From NCBI RefSeq assembly GCF_001654455.1, contig NZ_CP015772.1, forward strand, positions 3,348,001 through 3,412,000: DNA of 64,000 bases, read 5' to 3'. Below, one piece after another: positions 56,001 through 63,873 of the stretch. Made by a program: the position numbers and the translations under genes. Within the stretch, counting starts at the first letter, position 1. Every line of letters begins with the position of its first letter. The stretch is from Niabella ginsenosidivorans (GTDB taxonomy: Bacteria; Bacteroidota; Bacteroidia; Chitinophagales; Chitinophagaceae). Under the pieces are notes generated by a model. It was not told the origin of the DNA. It searched no databases and worked only from the letters and a program-made list of their open reading frames with translations.

Positions 56001-57093
56001 AACTTCCCGTATCAGTAAATATCTTTATTTCCTTTAAGGCAAAATTGCCCGGAACGTCTAACCGGGGGCAGGTTTCGTAGGAAAACTGAACCCGGTCACC
56101 TTTATTTGTTTGAATTGATTCTATTAATCTTCCGTCTACCTGGGTAGAACTTTCGGTTCTGGTTTCATAATTATTATCAAATCCATTGGTATTTGTTGTT
56201 GCGGCCTTGTACCTTGTGTATGATTTGGGATTATTATAAGAATAGGTAACCGGCTTATATAAAAATGTTATAGTATCATTTTTTATAGTTATAATTTTTG
56301 ATAAATAAAATGTTTTATTAGTGCTGGAACTGGTGTTTGGGCTAGGAGAAGGGTGTCCTGTAGAAAAATAACTAAAATACGTAATATCTTCTCCGGCATC
56401 ATTAAACAGATATTTGGTTCCCATTTCATCGGTAAATACAAATTTGTGTTGTACGTACTGGATGTCAATTGGCTCATAGGGGATCGTATGATAATTTTGA
56501 TCCATCCCAAGAAAAAACTTTCCACTTCTGCCACCAATGCTATAATAAAATATATCTGGTTGTCCGTCGTAGGGAGATTGTGATGAATTTCCGTCTCTAT
56601 TTGTGATGATATTATTTCCGGTCAGCTTCATACATATATTATAATCACTGTTTTCAGAAGAATCAGGGTCATTATAATTGGTATAATGGGGGGTTAATTC
56701 TCTGTCCTGTGGAAAGGGGAGCATTCCATATCCTCTGCCACCATTTTGTATTCCCGGCAAATCCGGGCTACCTACTATATTTGATGAGATCATTCCTCCT
56801 GACATAATCGTCCATCCTAATCCAACATTTCCGGCCTGTTCGCTTACTTTAACCCCGGAAGAATGGTAATTAACGGTTATTGGCAATGTGCCCGTACCGT
56901 AATTGATTTCATATATTGGAATGTGTATATCAGGAACTCCGGTTGTCAGCCCAACAGGAATTTCAGTAAACTTAAATAAAGAGTAGGCCTGTGGGGTCAT
57001 GGATTTTATATTCGGTGCCAGTTCCTGAGACAGAGATATATTTGCTAAAAGAAATGAGCAGCTTAGTAGGATAAAAAATTTAGTAGCGTTCAT
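53098..57093 (-). CDS. Large secreted RHS-related protein with DUF5977 domain
   Basis: A 1331-residue exported protein (signal peptide to about residue 23, LLANISLSQ). The start of the mature part (SLFKFTEIPVGLTTGVPDIH, LPITVNYHSSGVKVSEQAGN, VGLGWTIMSGG) is the SpvB/RHS-shell-like opening common in Bacteroidota. Long beta-rich repeats follow, then YD repeats near 1130 (YAPLTGMMSETDPQGNTLYY, YDDFNRLSLIKDKDGN). A DUF5977 domain (about 1155-1215: NNCSAGYGG, ANADQQALDDIAANGQAYAN) and a beta-sandwich end (about 1220-1331) close it. There is no toxin tip. It is first in the leftward operon and may form a shell or carrier for the RHS protein. Confidence 0.88.
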   Translation of the reverse strand: MNATKFFILLSCSFLLANISLSQELAPNIKSMTPQAYSLFKFTEIPVGLTTGVPDIHIPIYEINYGTGTLPITVNYHSSGVKVSEQAGNVGLGWTIMSGGMISSNIVGSPDLPGIQNGGRGYGMLPFPQDRELTPHYTNYNDPDSSENSDYNICMKLTGNNIITNRDGNSSQSPYDGQPDIFYYSIGGRSGKFFLGMDQNYHTIPYEPIDIQYVQHKFVFTDEMGTKYLFNDAGEDITYFSYFSTGHPSPSPNTSSSTNKTFYLSKIITIKNDTITFLYKPVTYSYNNPKSYTRYKAATTNTNGFDNNYETRTESSTQVDGRLIESIQTNKGDRVQFSYETCPRLDVPGNFALKEIKIFTDTGSYSKKYTFTYGYFNIDNYTSCSSTISDPDDCRLKLLSIQQEGLPPYIFSYYGNNQLPNRMSDVSADHWGYYSPNGGKYPDYPVYGFSGASRMPDQNYTSQGVLSRVKYPTGGISVFDYELNEAKDTLGLSNDTVSYGGGNVAIYYDPDHQHQQKSFTIPSNVIPGSITISYLTPAPPNLATPQFNISLSGNGVNQSFQSIHEGIAVSGFLNLLAGNYTLAVTEVGAFEDGYVTLFWKEKPVTIPGNDTTIIANVKVGGLRIKRIREFNDEDTTKPAVLDKSYEYNQFGSVNSSGKIAARPVYSYYTTKYARDFEASGNYEERQCTYYIQNSQTISPLNGLQGSPILYTNVRVYDGDNAKPNGYTDYEYSFVKDLVSYVTLPPAPPTSYDWQRGLLMSESEYSKMSSQQFKLKRKKTNYYTFLYTPPNYDQNYSESGAHYTPPTFPNEYHGLGLNVQCIKPEAHYYLPDGIMQIIPAVFELSSYKLISSWYYINRTREDIYETNTDSSFTTSISYVYDNPLHAQLTMRSVGQSNGDSLVIKYLYPLDYLTGTAFIDSMQTHHILSAPVEQVSLKKKSGNFSVTDGKINKYRNDKPVLLSEQLQLQSMAPVNSSAFKFSNSASNGLSAPKSVFAPDSRYVPVYLYSRFDAYSNIVEMQKVNNAKEVYLWGYNGRYPVAKIIGSDYNTVNAVVPEEQVRTATGIVNNNTNIRNLLNTLRTDSRTKNALISTYTYAPLTGMMSETDPQGNTLYYEYDDFNRLSLIKDKDGNIVKRYNYQYSQSQENGPIYYSTAASGEYVRNNCSAGYGGTKVTYTVPAGTYSSIISQANADQQALDDIAANGQAYANANGTCSNTPASIVLRNSFTAHSSGLNTKIQFIQNGAVVLSGNFSSQASGTVTLSVAPGEYQIECSTVSLKSAVLEFLMSSGAYWSKPANAPSATSDPITLLPGTSYTLTQRDVDGDTQTNVIKD

Positions 57094-57299
57094 ATTTATT
57101 GTTAACGTTTTTTATCTGTCACCAACTTACTTAATTATAGTTATTGGATCGGCAGTAATTCTATTATTAATGTTTTAGCTTTAAAATAACGGTCCCTCCA
57201 CGCAGCAGCGTTTCTACCCATTAAGCATTAATTTTTAAAAGGTTTATAAATTCAAGGACAGTCAAAATTAAAGCAGCACATTCAAAAACGGCTATCCGG

Positions 57300-57333
57300 A
57301 AATACGTATTTTTAGCCCGGGAAATACGTATTT
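57300..57333. promoter_or_regulatory. Two identical palindromes between divergent regulator and RHS operon
   Basis: AAATACGTATTT, a perfect 12-base palindrome, occurs at 57300-57311 and again at 57322-57333, 22 bases apart (two helical turns), in a longer direct repeat that begins GG and ends TT. The site is 206 bases from the RHS operon start and 265 from the LuxR-type regulator start. NarL-type regulators bind TAC..GTA half-sites, so this is a likely operator of the neighbouring regulator. Apart from these, the 505-base gap has only AT-rich promoter-like DNA. Confidence 0.6.
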
Positions 57334-57598
57334 TTTATCAGTCCGGACCGGAAAAAGCAATTAGTACAGGGTAACGCTCACCATCGGAACAGGTTTCTGT
57401 CATAAAAATTAGTGACAGGAACCGGATAGCATTCCGCAAATTCTTTTTTGCCATCCTGGTGCAAATATTTTATATTCGTTTTCAAACAACCTTGATCTTT
57501 GCAGGTGTAAATATTCCTTTAGCTGACTGCCGGTTTCCTGTGGATGTTTTTACCTGACGAAGCTATTTTTAGAAAAACAGTTAAACTAACTTTTAGAG

Positions 57599-58225
57599 AT
57601 GACCGCCTCAACCAAACTATTGATCGTAGATGCCCGGGAAATTATCAGGGCCGGACTGTATTATATCCTGCATCATTCCGAAAAGACCGCTCATTTTAAT
57701 ATATTCCAGGCAAAGGACCTGTTTGAAGCCAAAGTATCCATTACGGCAAATGCGCCCGATCTCATATTGCTGGCTTACCAATCAGCAGCTACAACGGAAG
57801 ACAGTTTGTTTGCCTGGCTGAAAGAATACAATGTATCCATTCCTGTAATAGTACTGTTCGACTATCCGCAGCCTTTATTCCCGGAAAAAATGAAGGCCAC
57901 TAACATAAAGGGATATATACTAAAAGACATAGGATCTGAAGAACTGATCCATTCCATTGAGCAGGTATTGGAAGGGCAACCGTTTTTCTCCGGGCAGGTT
58001 CAATATGTAAGCAAGCATCTCTTGCCTGAAAGTATTCTTAAGGAACTGCATATAACCAGGCGGGAGCAGGAGATCATTGGGTTTATCATTAAAAAATTAA
58101 GTTCAAAGGAAATTTCTGAAAAATTATTTTTAAGTAAGCGAACGGTTGAAACCCACCGGCAGAATATCCTTAAAAAATTCAGGGTCAAAAGTACATCAGC
58201 GCTGATCCGGGCGCTGTTAATGTAA
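57599..58225 (+). CDS. LuxR/NarL-family regulator with degenerate receiver
   Basis: A 208-residue protein built like a NarL-type response regulator: receiver about 5-120, LuxR helix-turn-helix about 140-205 (ITRREQEIIGFIIKKLSSKE, LFLSKRTVETHRQNILKKF). The receiver keeps the switch Lys (GYILKD, K109) but the phospho-acceptor Asp is Ala59 (LILLAYQS) and the acidic pair is Asp11-Ala12 (IVDARE) instead of two acids. It therefore cannot be phosphorylated in the usual way. It is divergent from the RHS operon with the palindromes between them, so it probably controls that operon or itself. No kinase is adjacent. Confidence 0.88.
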   Translation: MTASTKLLIVDAREIIRAGLYYILHHSEKTAHFNIFQAKDLFEAKVSITANAPDLILLAYQSAATTEDSLFAWLKEYNVSIPVIVLFDYPQPLFPEKMKATNIKGYILKDIGSEELIHSIEQVLEGQPFFSGQVQYVSKHLLPESILKELHITRREQEIIGFIIKKLSSKEISEKLFLSKRTVETHRQNILKKFRVKSTSALIRALLM

Positions 58226-58252
58226 AATGCCAATAAACCGTAATAACAGGCT

Positions 58253-58570
58253 GTCACCCTGAGTTTTTTACTTGCGTTGCAAAAACATCCGAACGTTCGG
58301 ATGAGGCAATGACATGCTCTTTACCGTCACCTCAACCGAAGCGGAGCGGTCTCTTCATTGATTAGATGCCTCCCCGCCCGAACGTGCCGTTCGGTACGGG
58401 CGGGGGCTGCGCTCGGCATGATGATAAGTGTGATTACTCTCTAACGCATAAGGCAATAGGTCATTGGCAACCTGCCGAAGGGTATGGTTCGTCAAGCCCG
58501 TCCGACTAGGTCATCGGGCGGGCTCACCATGACAATCATTTTTATCATCCGAATGTTCGGATTTAATAAA
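58253..58570. repeat. Intergenic hairpin cluster (REP-like)
   Basis: The 496-base gap 58226-58721 contains no gene but several palindromes: CATCCGAACGTTCGGATG (58286-58303, perfect), CCCCGCCCG with CGGGCGGGG (58372-58380 and 58397-58405, with an inner GAACG/CGTTC stem) and ATCCGAA-TG-TTCGGAT (58547-58562). Two of them share the CCGAA/TTCGG core. This looks like a decayed or composite REP-type element. Confidence 0.6.
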
Positions 58571-58721
58571 CTGAAATCCTGTTTATTTGAGGCTTATAAT
58601 GACAGGCACACCACGACATTACTTATTGAGCGGGTTTTAATGTCTAAAAGGTATTACAGTGCGTTTGTTAAAGTGACAGCCAACCGACCCGACCATACGC
58701 AATATATGTGGTCTTCAGGGA

Positions 58722-59144
58722 TCACAGGCGCTCTATCAGCTGCAGTACCCGCTTCCTCACCAATTCATTTTTCTTTTCGTATAAAAACGTATCATAAATT
58801 TCAGTGCCGGGCACAGAAGTGCCATCATGGGTGTTGACTTCCTTTTCAAATTGCTGAAACTGAAGATCCCGTTTTTTGATCCAGTTCCTTTCTTCCTTTT
58901 GCAGCGCTGACCGCTTTGAAGGAGACAGCTTGCTTAAAAGATTTTTATAAGCTACATTCAGTAAAGAATCCAAACCATCATATAAACGCCTGTTGCATTG
59001 ATCTGTATGCCCCGTGGCATCAGCGCAATGCTGCAATTGTTGTTCATACAGCCTGTCCACATCTGCCCGGGTCTGCGATTGCGCATACAGGCTTATTTCA
59101 AGAAGCAGGAAAACAAACAGTTTTTTATACCGGTTTTTTTTCAT
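58722..59144 (-). CDS. LprI-like exported protein (DUF1311)
   Basis: A 140-residue exported protein; signal peptide ends near YAQSQ (about 24). The rest matches the LprI/DUF1311 family: two Cys (HCADATGHTDQCNRRL, about 39-51), then NVAYKNLLSKLSPSKRSALQ and KEERNWIKKRDLQ, the family's signature. Some members inhibit lysozyme, others are of unknown role. It forms a leftward group with two lipoprotein genes (59179 and 59818), with gaps of 34 and 135 bases. Confidence 0.85.
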   Translation of the reverse strand: MKKNRYKKLFVFLLLEISLYAQSQTRADVDRLYEQQLQHCADATGHTDQCNRRLYDGLDSLLNVAYKNLLSKLSPSKRSALQKEERNWIKKRDLQFQQFEKEVNTHDGTSVPGTEIYDTFLYEKKNELVRKRVLQLIERL

Positions 59145-59178
59145 TTTTTAAACTTTTGCATTTATAAAACAGGCAGCA

Positions 59179-59682
59179 TTATTGCACTATTACATCATCC
59201 TTCATCAGGATCACATTCCCGGGATTTTTCCGGTCCGTGACCCGCACGATCGCGTGCAGTGTTTTACCTTTGAGTGCTGCAGGTATGGTATAGGTTGCTG
59301 TAACGGTCACATATTTCCCGTTCTCGGCGCTTACGCCGTCCGGTGCCTTCTCTGCAAAAATATCGGGCGCATGCAGCAGGGTCTTACCGGCATCATCATT
59401 CAGCGTCATTTCACAGGCGGGATAGGCTTTATTATCCGCCAGCGTATAGTTTGCTATATTGTATGCTACCAGTGAAAAAGAAGAATTTCCCTGTACCCTG
59501 TTATCCTTTAGCGGCTGCATATTGGCATCTACAAGAGCAAACCGTTCAGCTGTGAACCCATTATAGGTTACTGATAGCTTTGTATTCAGATCTTTCGAAA
59601 ACCCTTTACTGAAACTGCACCCTTTACAACCGGATAATACCATTATTAAAATAACAGCATATAAGACAATATTCCTTTTCAT
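59179..59682 (-). CDS. Lipoprotein of unknown function
   Basis: A 167-residue protein with lipobox VLSGC (Cys19), then KGCSFSKGFS. The mature part is a predicted beta-sandwich (KLSVTYNGFTAERFALVDAN, SLVAYNIANYTL, YVTVTATYTIPAALKGK). No family recognised. It is exported and anchored in the envelope, between an LprI-like gene and another lipoprotein gene, both leftward. Confidence 0.8.
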   Translation of the reverse strand: MKRNIVLYAVILIMVLSGCKGCSFSKGFSKDLNTKLSVTYNGFTAERFALVDANMQPLKDNRVQGNSSFSLVAYNIANYTLADNKAYPACEMTLNDDAGKTLLHAPDIFAEKAPDGVSAENGKYVTVTATYTIPAALKGKTLHAIVRVTDRKNPGNVILMKDDVIVQ

Positions 59683-59817
59683 AATTTCAACTTTTTACTT
59701 TATAAATACTTCTCAAAAATCATCTCATTTTACTACGGTCAGCAACGGCCTGTAAACCGGCATTTCCATGCCAGGGGTCAGGTACAGCTCATTTTTCGAT
59801 CCACTGATAACAGGAAG

Positions 59818-60267
59818 CTATAAGAGTTCAAATTCCATTTTTTTATCTAACGTAAGAGTAAACGTAGTCTGCGGTTTAAATACGTAAGGAAACATATTGG
59901 TTCCGTTACCCAGCTTTGTAACATAGGCATGGTACTCCTTATTGCCCAGCACAGGGTTCTGATACGTAAAAATGATCAGCAGGCTTTTGAATTTAGGATC
60001 AAATGTTACAGCAGATGAAGTGCTGCCGGATCTGAGCGCCCCAAGATTATATACTTTACGGGTACCGGCTGTGGTATCTTTTGCAATATCCTCTTTTTTA
60101 GTGCCCGTAATACCATATACATACAGCACTTTGAAATCATAATCACTTTGATTGGAAATTTTAACTGAAGTGACTTTATCACCGGAACCAGGATCGCTAT
60201 CCTTTTTACTGCACGAAAAAAGCAGTACCAGGGATATGACTGCAATTAAATAAAACGATTTTTTCAT
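59818..60267 (-). CDS. Small lipoprotein of unknown function
   Basis: A 149-residue lipoprotein. Start set at the ATG at 60267 (MKKSFYLIAVISLVLLFSC), the lipobox Cys being residue 19; upstream in-frame codons are not a signal peptide. The mature part is beta-rich: VTSVKISNQSDYDFKVLYVY, SAVTFDPKFKSLLIIFTYQN, TTFTLTLDKKMEFEL. I do not recognise a family. It lies downstream of the response-regulator gene (60411), with a hairpin in between. Confidence 0.8.
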   Translation of the reverse strand: MKKSFYLIAVISLVLLFSCSKKDSDPGSGDKVTSVKISNQSDYDFKVLYVYGITGTKKEDIAKDTTAGTRKVYNLGALRSGSTSSAVTFDPKFKSLLIIFTYQNPVLGNKEYHAYVTKLGNGTNMFPYVFKPQTTFTLTLDKKMEFELL

Positions 60268-60388
60268 AAGGAATGATTTTGAGCTTAAAAATAATTGCCT
60301 GATAAAAATCAATGCGTGTATTGTTTCTCGTACAAAGTTGGGAAACCGGCAAAAAGAAAACAATCCCCGCAAACAGGGTATTTTTATA

Positions 60389-60406
60389 CTACCCGGAAAC
60401 GGGTAG
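60389..60406. promoter_or_regulatory. Perfect hairpin between response regulator and lipoprotein gene
   Basis: CTACCCG (60389-60395) and CGGGTAG (60400-60406) pair around a GAAA loop, 5 bases after the response-regulator stop. There is no T run on either strand, so it is either an operator (a TACCCG..CGGGTA dyad) for the lipoprotein genes or a weak terminator or RNA-stabilising hairpin. Confidence 0.5.
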
Positions 60407-60410
60407 AAAA

Positions 60411-61046
60411 TTACAGCAATCCGTTCTCTACGGCTATTTTGATCAATGTTGCCGTATTACCGGCACCCAGCTTGCGCATCAGGTTTTTGCGATGCGTTTC
60501 TGCCGTAAGCGGGCTCATAAAAAGCAATCCGGCTATTTGTGCAGTGGTTTTACCATCGGCAATATGCAGCAGTATTTCTTTTTCCCGGCGCGTTAGCCTT
60601 GGCAATGGCGCGCCGCTGCCCTGCTGACCAGGCAGGGTAAGCTTTTCCTGGATACCGGCCCCCAGGTACATACCATTGTTGCAAACCGTATCAATAGCAG
60701 TTATCAGTTCCCCTGCGCCGGCGGTCTTGGCTATATAGCCGGATGCGCCATTCTGTATCATACGTGCTACACCGCTCCGCTCATAATGTGTACTTAATGC
60801 CAGGATCTTTATAGCAGGAAAATCTTTTTTGATCATTTTACACAATTCAAACCCATTGATCTCCGGAAGATTAATATCCAAAAAGATCACATCAACCGCG
60901 GGCTGCTTTTTTAAATAGGCAATGGCTTCTCTTCCCCTGGTGAAAGCTGCTGCAACCGTTATTCCCTCCCGGTTTTGAAACAGCGCTTTTAATCCCTCCA
61001 GCACCATAGGGTGGTCATCGATCAGCAATATATTTTTTGTTGTCAT
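60411..61046 (-). CDS. LuxR/NarL-family response regulator
   Basis: A 211-residue regulator. Receiver 1-120 with intact chemistry: acidic pair D10-D11 (LIDDHP), phospho-acceptor D57 (VIFLDINLP), Ser (LALST) and Lys (GYIAKTAG). LuxR helix-turn-helix about 145-210 (LTRREKEILLHIADGKTTAQ, MSPLTAETHRKNLMRKL). Its start overlaps the histidine kinase stop by 4 bases (ATGA), so it is that kinase's partner. The lipoprotein genes next in line may be targets, but this is inference. Confidence 0.95.
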   Translation of the reverse strand: MTTKNILLIDDHPMVLEGLKALFQNREGITVAAAFTRGREAIAYLKKQPAVDVIFLDINLPEINGFELCKMIKKDFPAIKILALSTHYERSGVARMIQNGASGYIAKTAGAGELITAIDTVCNNGMYLGAGIQEKLTLPGQQGSGAPLPRLTRREKEILLHIADGKTTAQIAGLLFMSPLTAETHRKNLMRKLGAGNTATLIKIAVENGLL

Positions 61047-63103
61047 TTTTTATTTGTTCTCAGAACACCTTCTTCGTTTATGAAAAAATCTTTTGACCGG
61101 TTGTTCACGGTTACTGTAATGCGGATCGTTGTTCCCTGTCCGGGCTCAGATTCAATTACCATATCCCCATGCAAATAACTGATCCGGTTCCGCACGTTCA
61201 TCAGCCCCACCCCTTCTGCCTGCTCCGGTGTGTTTTTAAAACCGACTCCGTTATCTTCAACTGTAATAAATACTTTATCTGCATCCTGCATACAATCCAC
61301 TATAATTTCAGTAGCATCCGCATATTTGAGCGCATTGTTCAGCAGTTCCTGTATGATCCGGTAAATGATCAGTTGCTCATTCTGCGGCAGGCTTTTACTG
61401 ATGTTACTACTGTAAAAATGAATCCCGGTTCGGCTGGACTGCAGGCTGTCGCACAGATCCCTGAGCGCTGCGTTCAGCCCGAAACGCAACAGGTTCTCCG
61501 GCATCATATTATGCGCTATACGCCTCAGCTCACTGCCCGCACCGGAAAGCTGGTGAATTACCCCGTCAATAGAACGATTCCCCTCCTGCCCATTAATGCT
61601 CTGCAACCGCAGCCGGGCACCCGTCAGCATTCCTCCCAACCCGTCATGCAGTTCTTTCGACAGGCGGCTGCGCTCTTTTTCCTGCCCTTCCAGCATGGCG
61701 TTATAAACGGCTAACTGCTTTTCGTTCTCCTTTTGTAAAAGCTGCTGCCGGGCCAGCTTTTTGCGGTTATTAAGGATCACTGCAGCACCGGCCAGCAGCA
61801 ACAGGGTGATCAACAGCCCGGCCGCCAGTAATAAACTGGTAAAGCGGTTCTTATTTAAAGTAAGCTGCTGTTGCCGGGCTGTACTTTGTAACTGTAAGAT
61901 CTCCTTCTCCTTTTTTTCTGCCTGGTATTTATTCACCAGGTCATTGATCTGCACCAACTGGTTGCGTTTGCTCACCGTATCGGATAAGGCCGTATACTTT
62001 TCCAGCCAGCCTAATGCCCTTTTATCATTACCGGTAGCCTTTTCAATTTCCCATAAAGTCTTATATTCTGTCAGCCGGTTCAGCGCTATTGTATCGTGCA
62101 GATCGTCATTTACTTTTTTAATGCTGTAAGCCACCTTTTTTGCATCCCCAAATTTCTGCTGCATAAACAAAAGATCATACTTTGCAAACAACACATTTAC
62201 CAGGCTTGCCGTATCATTAATTTTTTTACCTGCATCCAGGGCCTGGTCGTAATTAGCAAGCGCATCGGAGAAGTGGCCGGATTCTTTTTCCCAATAGCCC
62301 AAAAAGTAAAAATATTTAAGCCAGGGGTAAGACATGGGAGTGTTTTTAAGGATGCGGTAGGCCGAATCAAAGCAGGGGCGGGCTTCCTGCAGCCTTTTCA
62401 GGCGGGTTAAACAAAAACCGAGGCGACTGAAGTCGGTGGCATAAAACGTTTCTTTTTTTTCTATATGCGTATCAAAAAGCTCTTTTTTATAATAAACGGC
62501 AGCTTTTTCATAATCATTAAAATTCAGGAAAGTAACGCCCAGATCAGAATAGATGCTTGCGATCCTGGCCTGGTTACCTGCTTTTTCAAAATAAGGCAGG
62601 GCTTTCGTTAAAGAAACAGCGGTGCTGGTTTCCAGGTTGCCCTGCCGGTCGTAAACAGCGCTGATCTGGTTCCAGATGGTGCCCAGTAATTCATTTTTCC
62701 GCTTTGCCGTATCAGTGATCGGAATATCTTTTGCTGATTGTAAAACGGCAAGGGCTGAATCCAGCAGCCGCATATTCATCAGCGCAGAGCCTTCCTCGAA
62801 TTTGGCCCAGGCCATTCCAAAACCATTGCCTGAACTCCTGAAAACCCCGAATGCTTTACGGGCATACGGTAAAGCCGCACTGTCGGCCCCTTTATTCAAC
62901 CGCTGGTAATAATCTGCAATACGCACCAGGGTATAACCGGCTTCATTACCGGATTGTATGGCCAGCGCACGTTTCAGGCTGTCGAGCCGCTGCGGGCTGG
63001 CCAGGGGATCCTGGCAAAGCCCGCTGACGGCACCACAGAACAGCAGGTATACAGCCAGTAAATACCTGTATGTGACAATGAAGTATCTCTGTTGTTCCTG
63101 CAT
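61043..63103 (-). CDS. TPR-containing histidine kinase
   Basis: A 686-residue sensor kinase. An N-terminal signal/anchor (about 10-30) is followed by a periplasmic TPR domain (about 40-400: NKGADSAALPYARKAFGVFR, NDYEKAAVYYKKELFDT, SGHFSDALANYDQALDAGKK), a membrane helix (about 425-445, FTSLLLAAGLLITLLLLAGA), a coiled coil and the HisKA_3 domain with phospho-acceptor His486 (KELHDGLGG). HATPase boxes: QELLNNALKYA (about 585), VEDNGVGF (about 615) and GVGLMNVRNRISYL (about 631). It pairs with the overlapping response regulator. The TPR input suggests sensing of a protein or envelope signal. Confidence 0.94.
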   Translation of the reverse strand: MQEQQRYFIVTYRYLLAVYLLFCGAVSGLCQDPLASPQRLDSLKRALAIQSGNEAGYTLVRIADYYQRLNKGADSAALPYARKAFGVFRSSGNGFGMAWAKFEEGSALMNMRLLDSALAVLQSAKDIPITDTAKRKNELLGTIWNQISAVYDRQGNLETSTAVSLTKALPYFEKAGNQARIASIYSDLGVTFLNFNDYEKAAVYYKKELFDTHIEKKETFYATDFSRLGFCLTRLKRLQEARPCFDSAYRILKNTPMSYPWLKYFYFLGYWEKESGHFSDALANYDQALDAGKKINDTASLVNVLFAKYDLLFMQQKFGDAKKVAYSIKKVNDDLHDTIALNRLTEYKTLWEIEKATGNDKRALGWLEKYTALSDTVSKRNQLVQINDLVNKYQAEKKEKEILQLQSTARQQQLTLNKNRFTSLLLAAGLLITLLLLAGAAVILNNRKKLARQQLLQKENEKQLAVYNAMLEGQEKERSRLSKELHDGLGGMLTGARLRLQSINGQEGNRSIDGVIHQLSGAGSELRRIAHNMMPENLLRFGLNAALRDLCDSLQSSRTGIHFYSSNISKSLPQNEQLIIYRIIQELLNNALKYADATEIIVDCMQDADKVFITVEDNGVGFKNTPEQAEGVGLMNVRNRISYLHGDMVIESEPGQGTTIRITVTVNNRSKDFFINEEGVLRTNKK

Positions 63104-63171
63104 TAGGTAAAAGATGGTTACTCCCCATTAATAGCAACAATCCTTCCAAACTTTTGCCAGGTATTATCTGT

Positions 63172-63362
63172 TTTCAATTGTCAGTTATCAGCCGTCAGCA
63201 TTGAGCATCCACGCTATGGACTATATACTCCTCCTATTCGCTGCTGGCTGCTCCTGTTTCCCTGCTTCAGGCAAAATTGAGAATTGAGAGATGAGATTTG
63301 AGATGCCATCAACTACTGAGCCTGGATGATGAACCAGCCATGAACTTATGAGCCATGAACCA
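63172..63362. repeat. Low-complexity intergenic sequence of quasi-repeated words
   Basis: Made of repeated near-words (TCAGTTATCAGCCGTCAGC, GAATTGAGA, GATGAGATTTGAGATG, ATGAACCAGCCATGAAC, ATGAGCCATGAACCATG). No gene. Very similar in style to stretches at 15322-15380, 16825-16850 and 17438-17520. Confidence 0.6.
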
Positions 63363-63369
63363 TGCCCCC

Positions 63370-63867
63370 CTACACAAACAATCCCCAGTCATCAGTAAAC
63401 TCATCTTTCTCAAAAGTGCCCACCCATACTTTAAATAACTCTTTAAATACATCAATCTCGGTGCGGATCAGCTCCACATACTTTTCTTCAACAGCGCCCT
63501 CAGCTCCTAATGACAATAAGGAACTGGCAACGGACTGGGCATTTTTGCGGATAATGGCAGCATTTTCCATACGCAGCACATACATACCCCCTACTTCCGA
63601 GCTTCTGATCTTTGCGCCTACTTCATAAGCGTCGCCTAAAACCATTTGCTTAAAATCGTCCGTATAGGATTTCAGGTGGGCATCATCCGAATGGAAATCA
63701 TTTCCAAGCGCTCCGTTCAGCATTGTTATGATCTCCCGCCACTTCAGATAAAGTGCTTTACAGGCTTCACGGGTAGGCCGGGGCTTCCATTCCTCTCCTT
63801 CTTCATCATAGCGGCTGAATTTTTCATCATCCCAATCGGGCAAATCGGTAAGATCATCGTTACGCAT
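63370..63867 (-). CDS. Small acidic protein of unknown function downstream of uvrA
   Basis: A 165-residue soluble protein, acidic at the start (NDDLTDLPDWDDEKFSRYDE) and mostly helical afterwards (REIITMLNGALGN, AEGAVEEKYVELIRTEIDVF). No signal peptide and no recognised family. Its start is 6 bases after the uvrA stop, so it is in the uvrA transcript. A conserved hypothetical of this order is common in this lineage; a link to repair is not shown. Confidence 0.8.
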   Translation of the reverse strand: MRNDDLTDLPDWDDEKFSRYDEEGEEWKPRPTREACKALYLKWREIITMLNGALGNDFHSDDAHLKSYTDDFKQMVLGDAYEVGAKIRSSEVGGMYVLRMENAAIIRKNAQSVASSLLSLGAEGAVEEKYVELIRTEIDVFKELFKVWVGTFEKDEFTDDWGLFV

Positions 63868-63873
63868 GGCTGG

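Noticed and set aside
49692-57093. RHS repeats considered as a DNA tandem repeat array or a non-ribosomal assembly line
   Set aside because: Translation gives YD-repeat protein with signal peptides; no catalytic modules.
57300-57333. Two palindromic repeats considered as a CRISPR start
   Set aside because: Only two units 22 bases apart, no spacer-repeat series and no cas genes.
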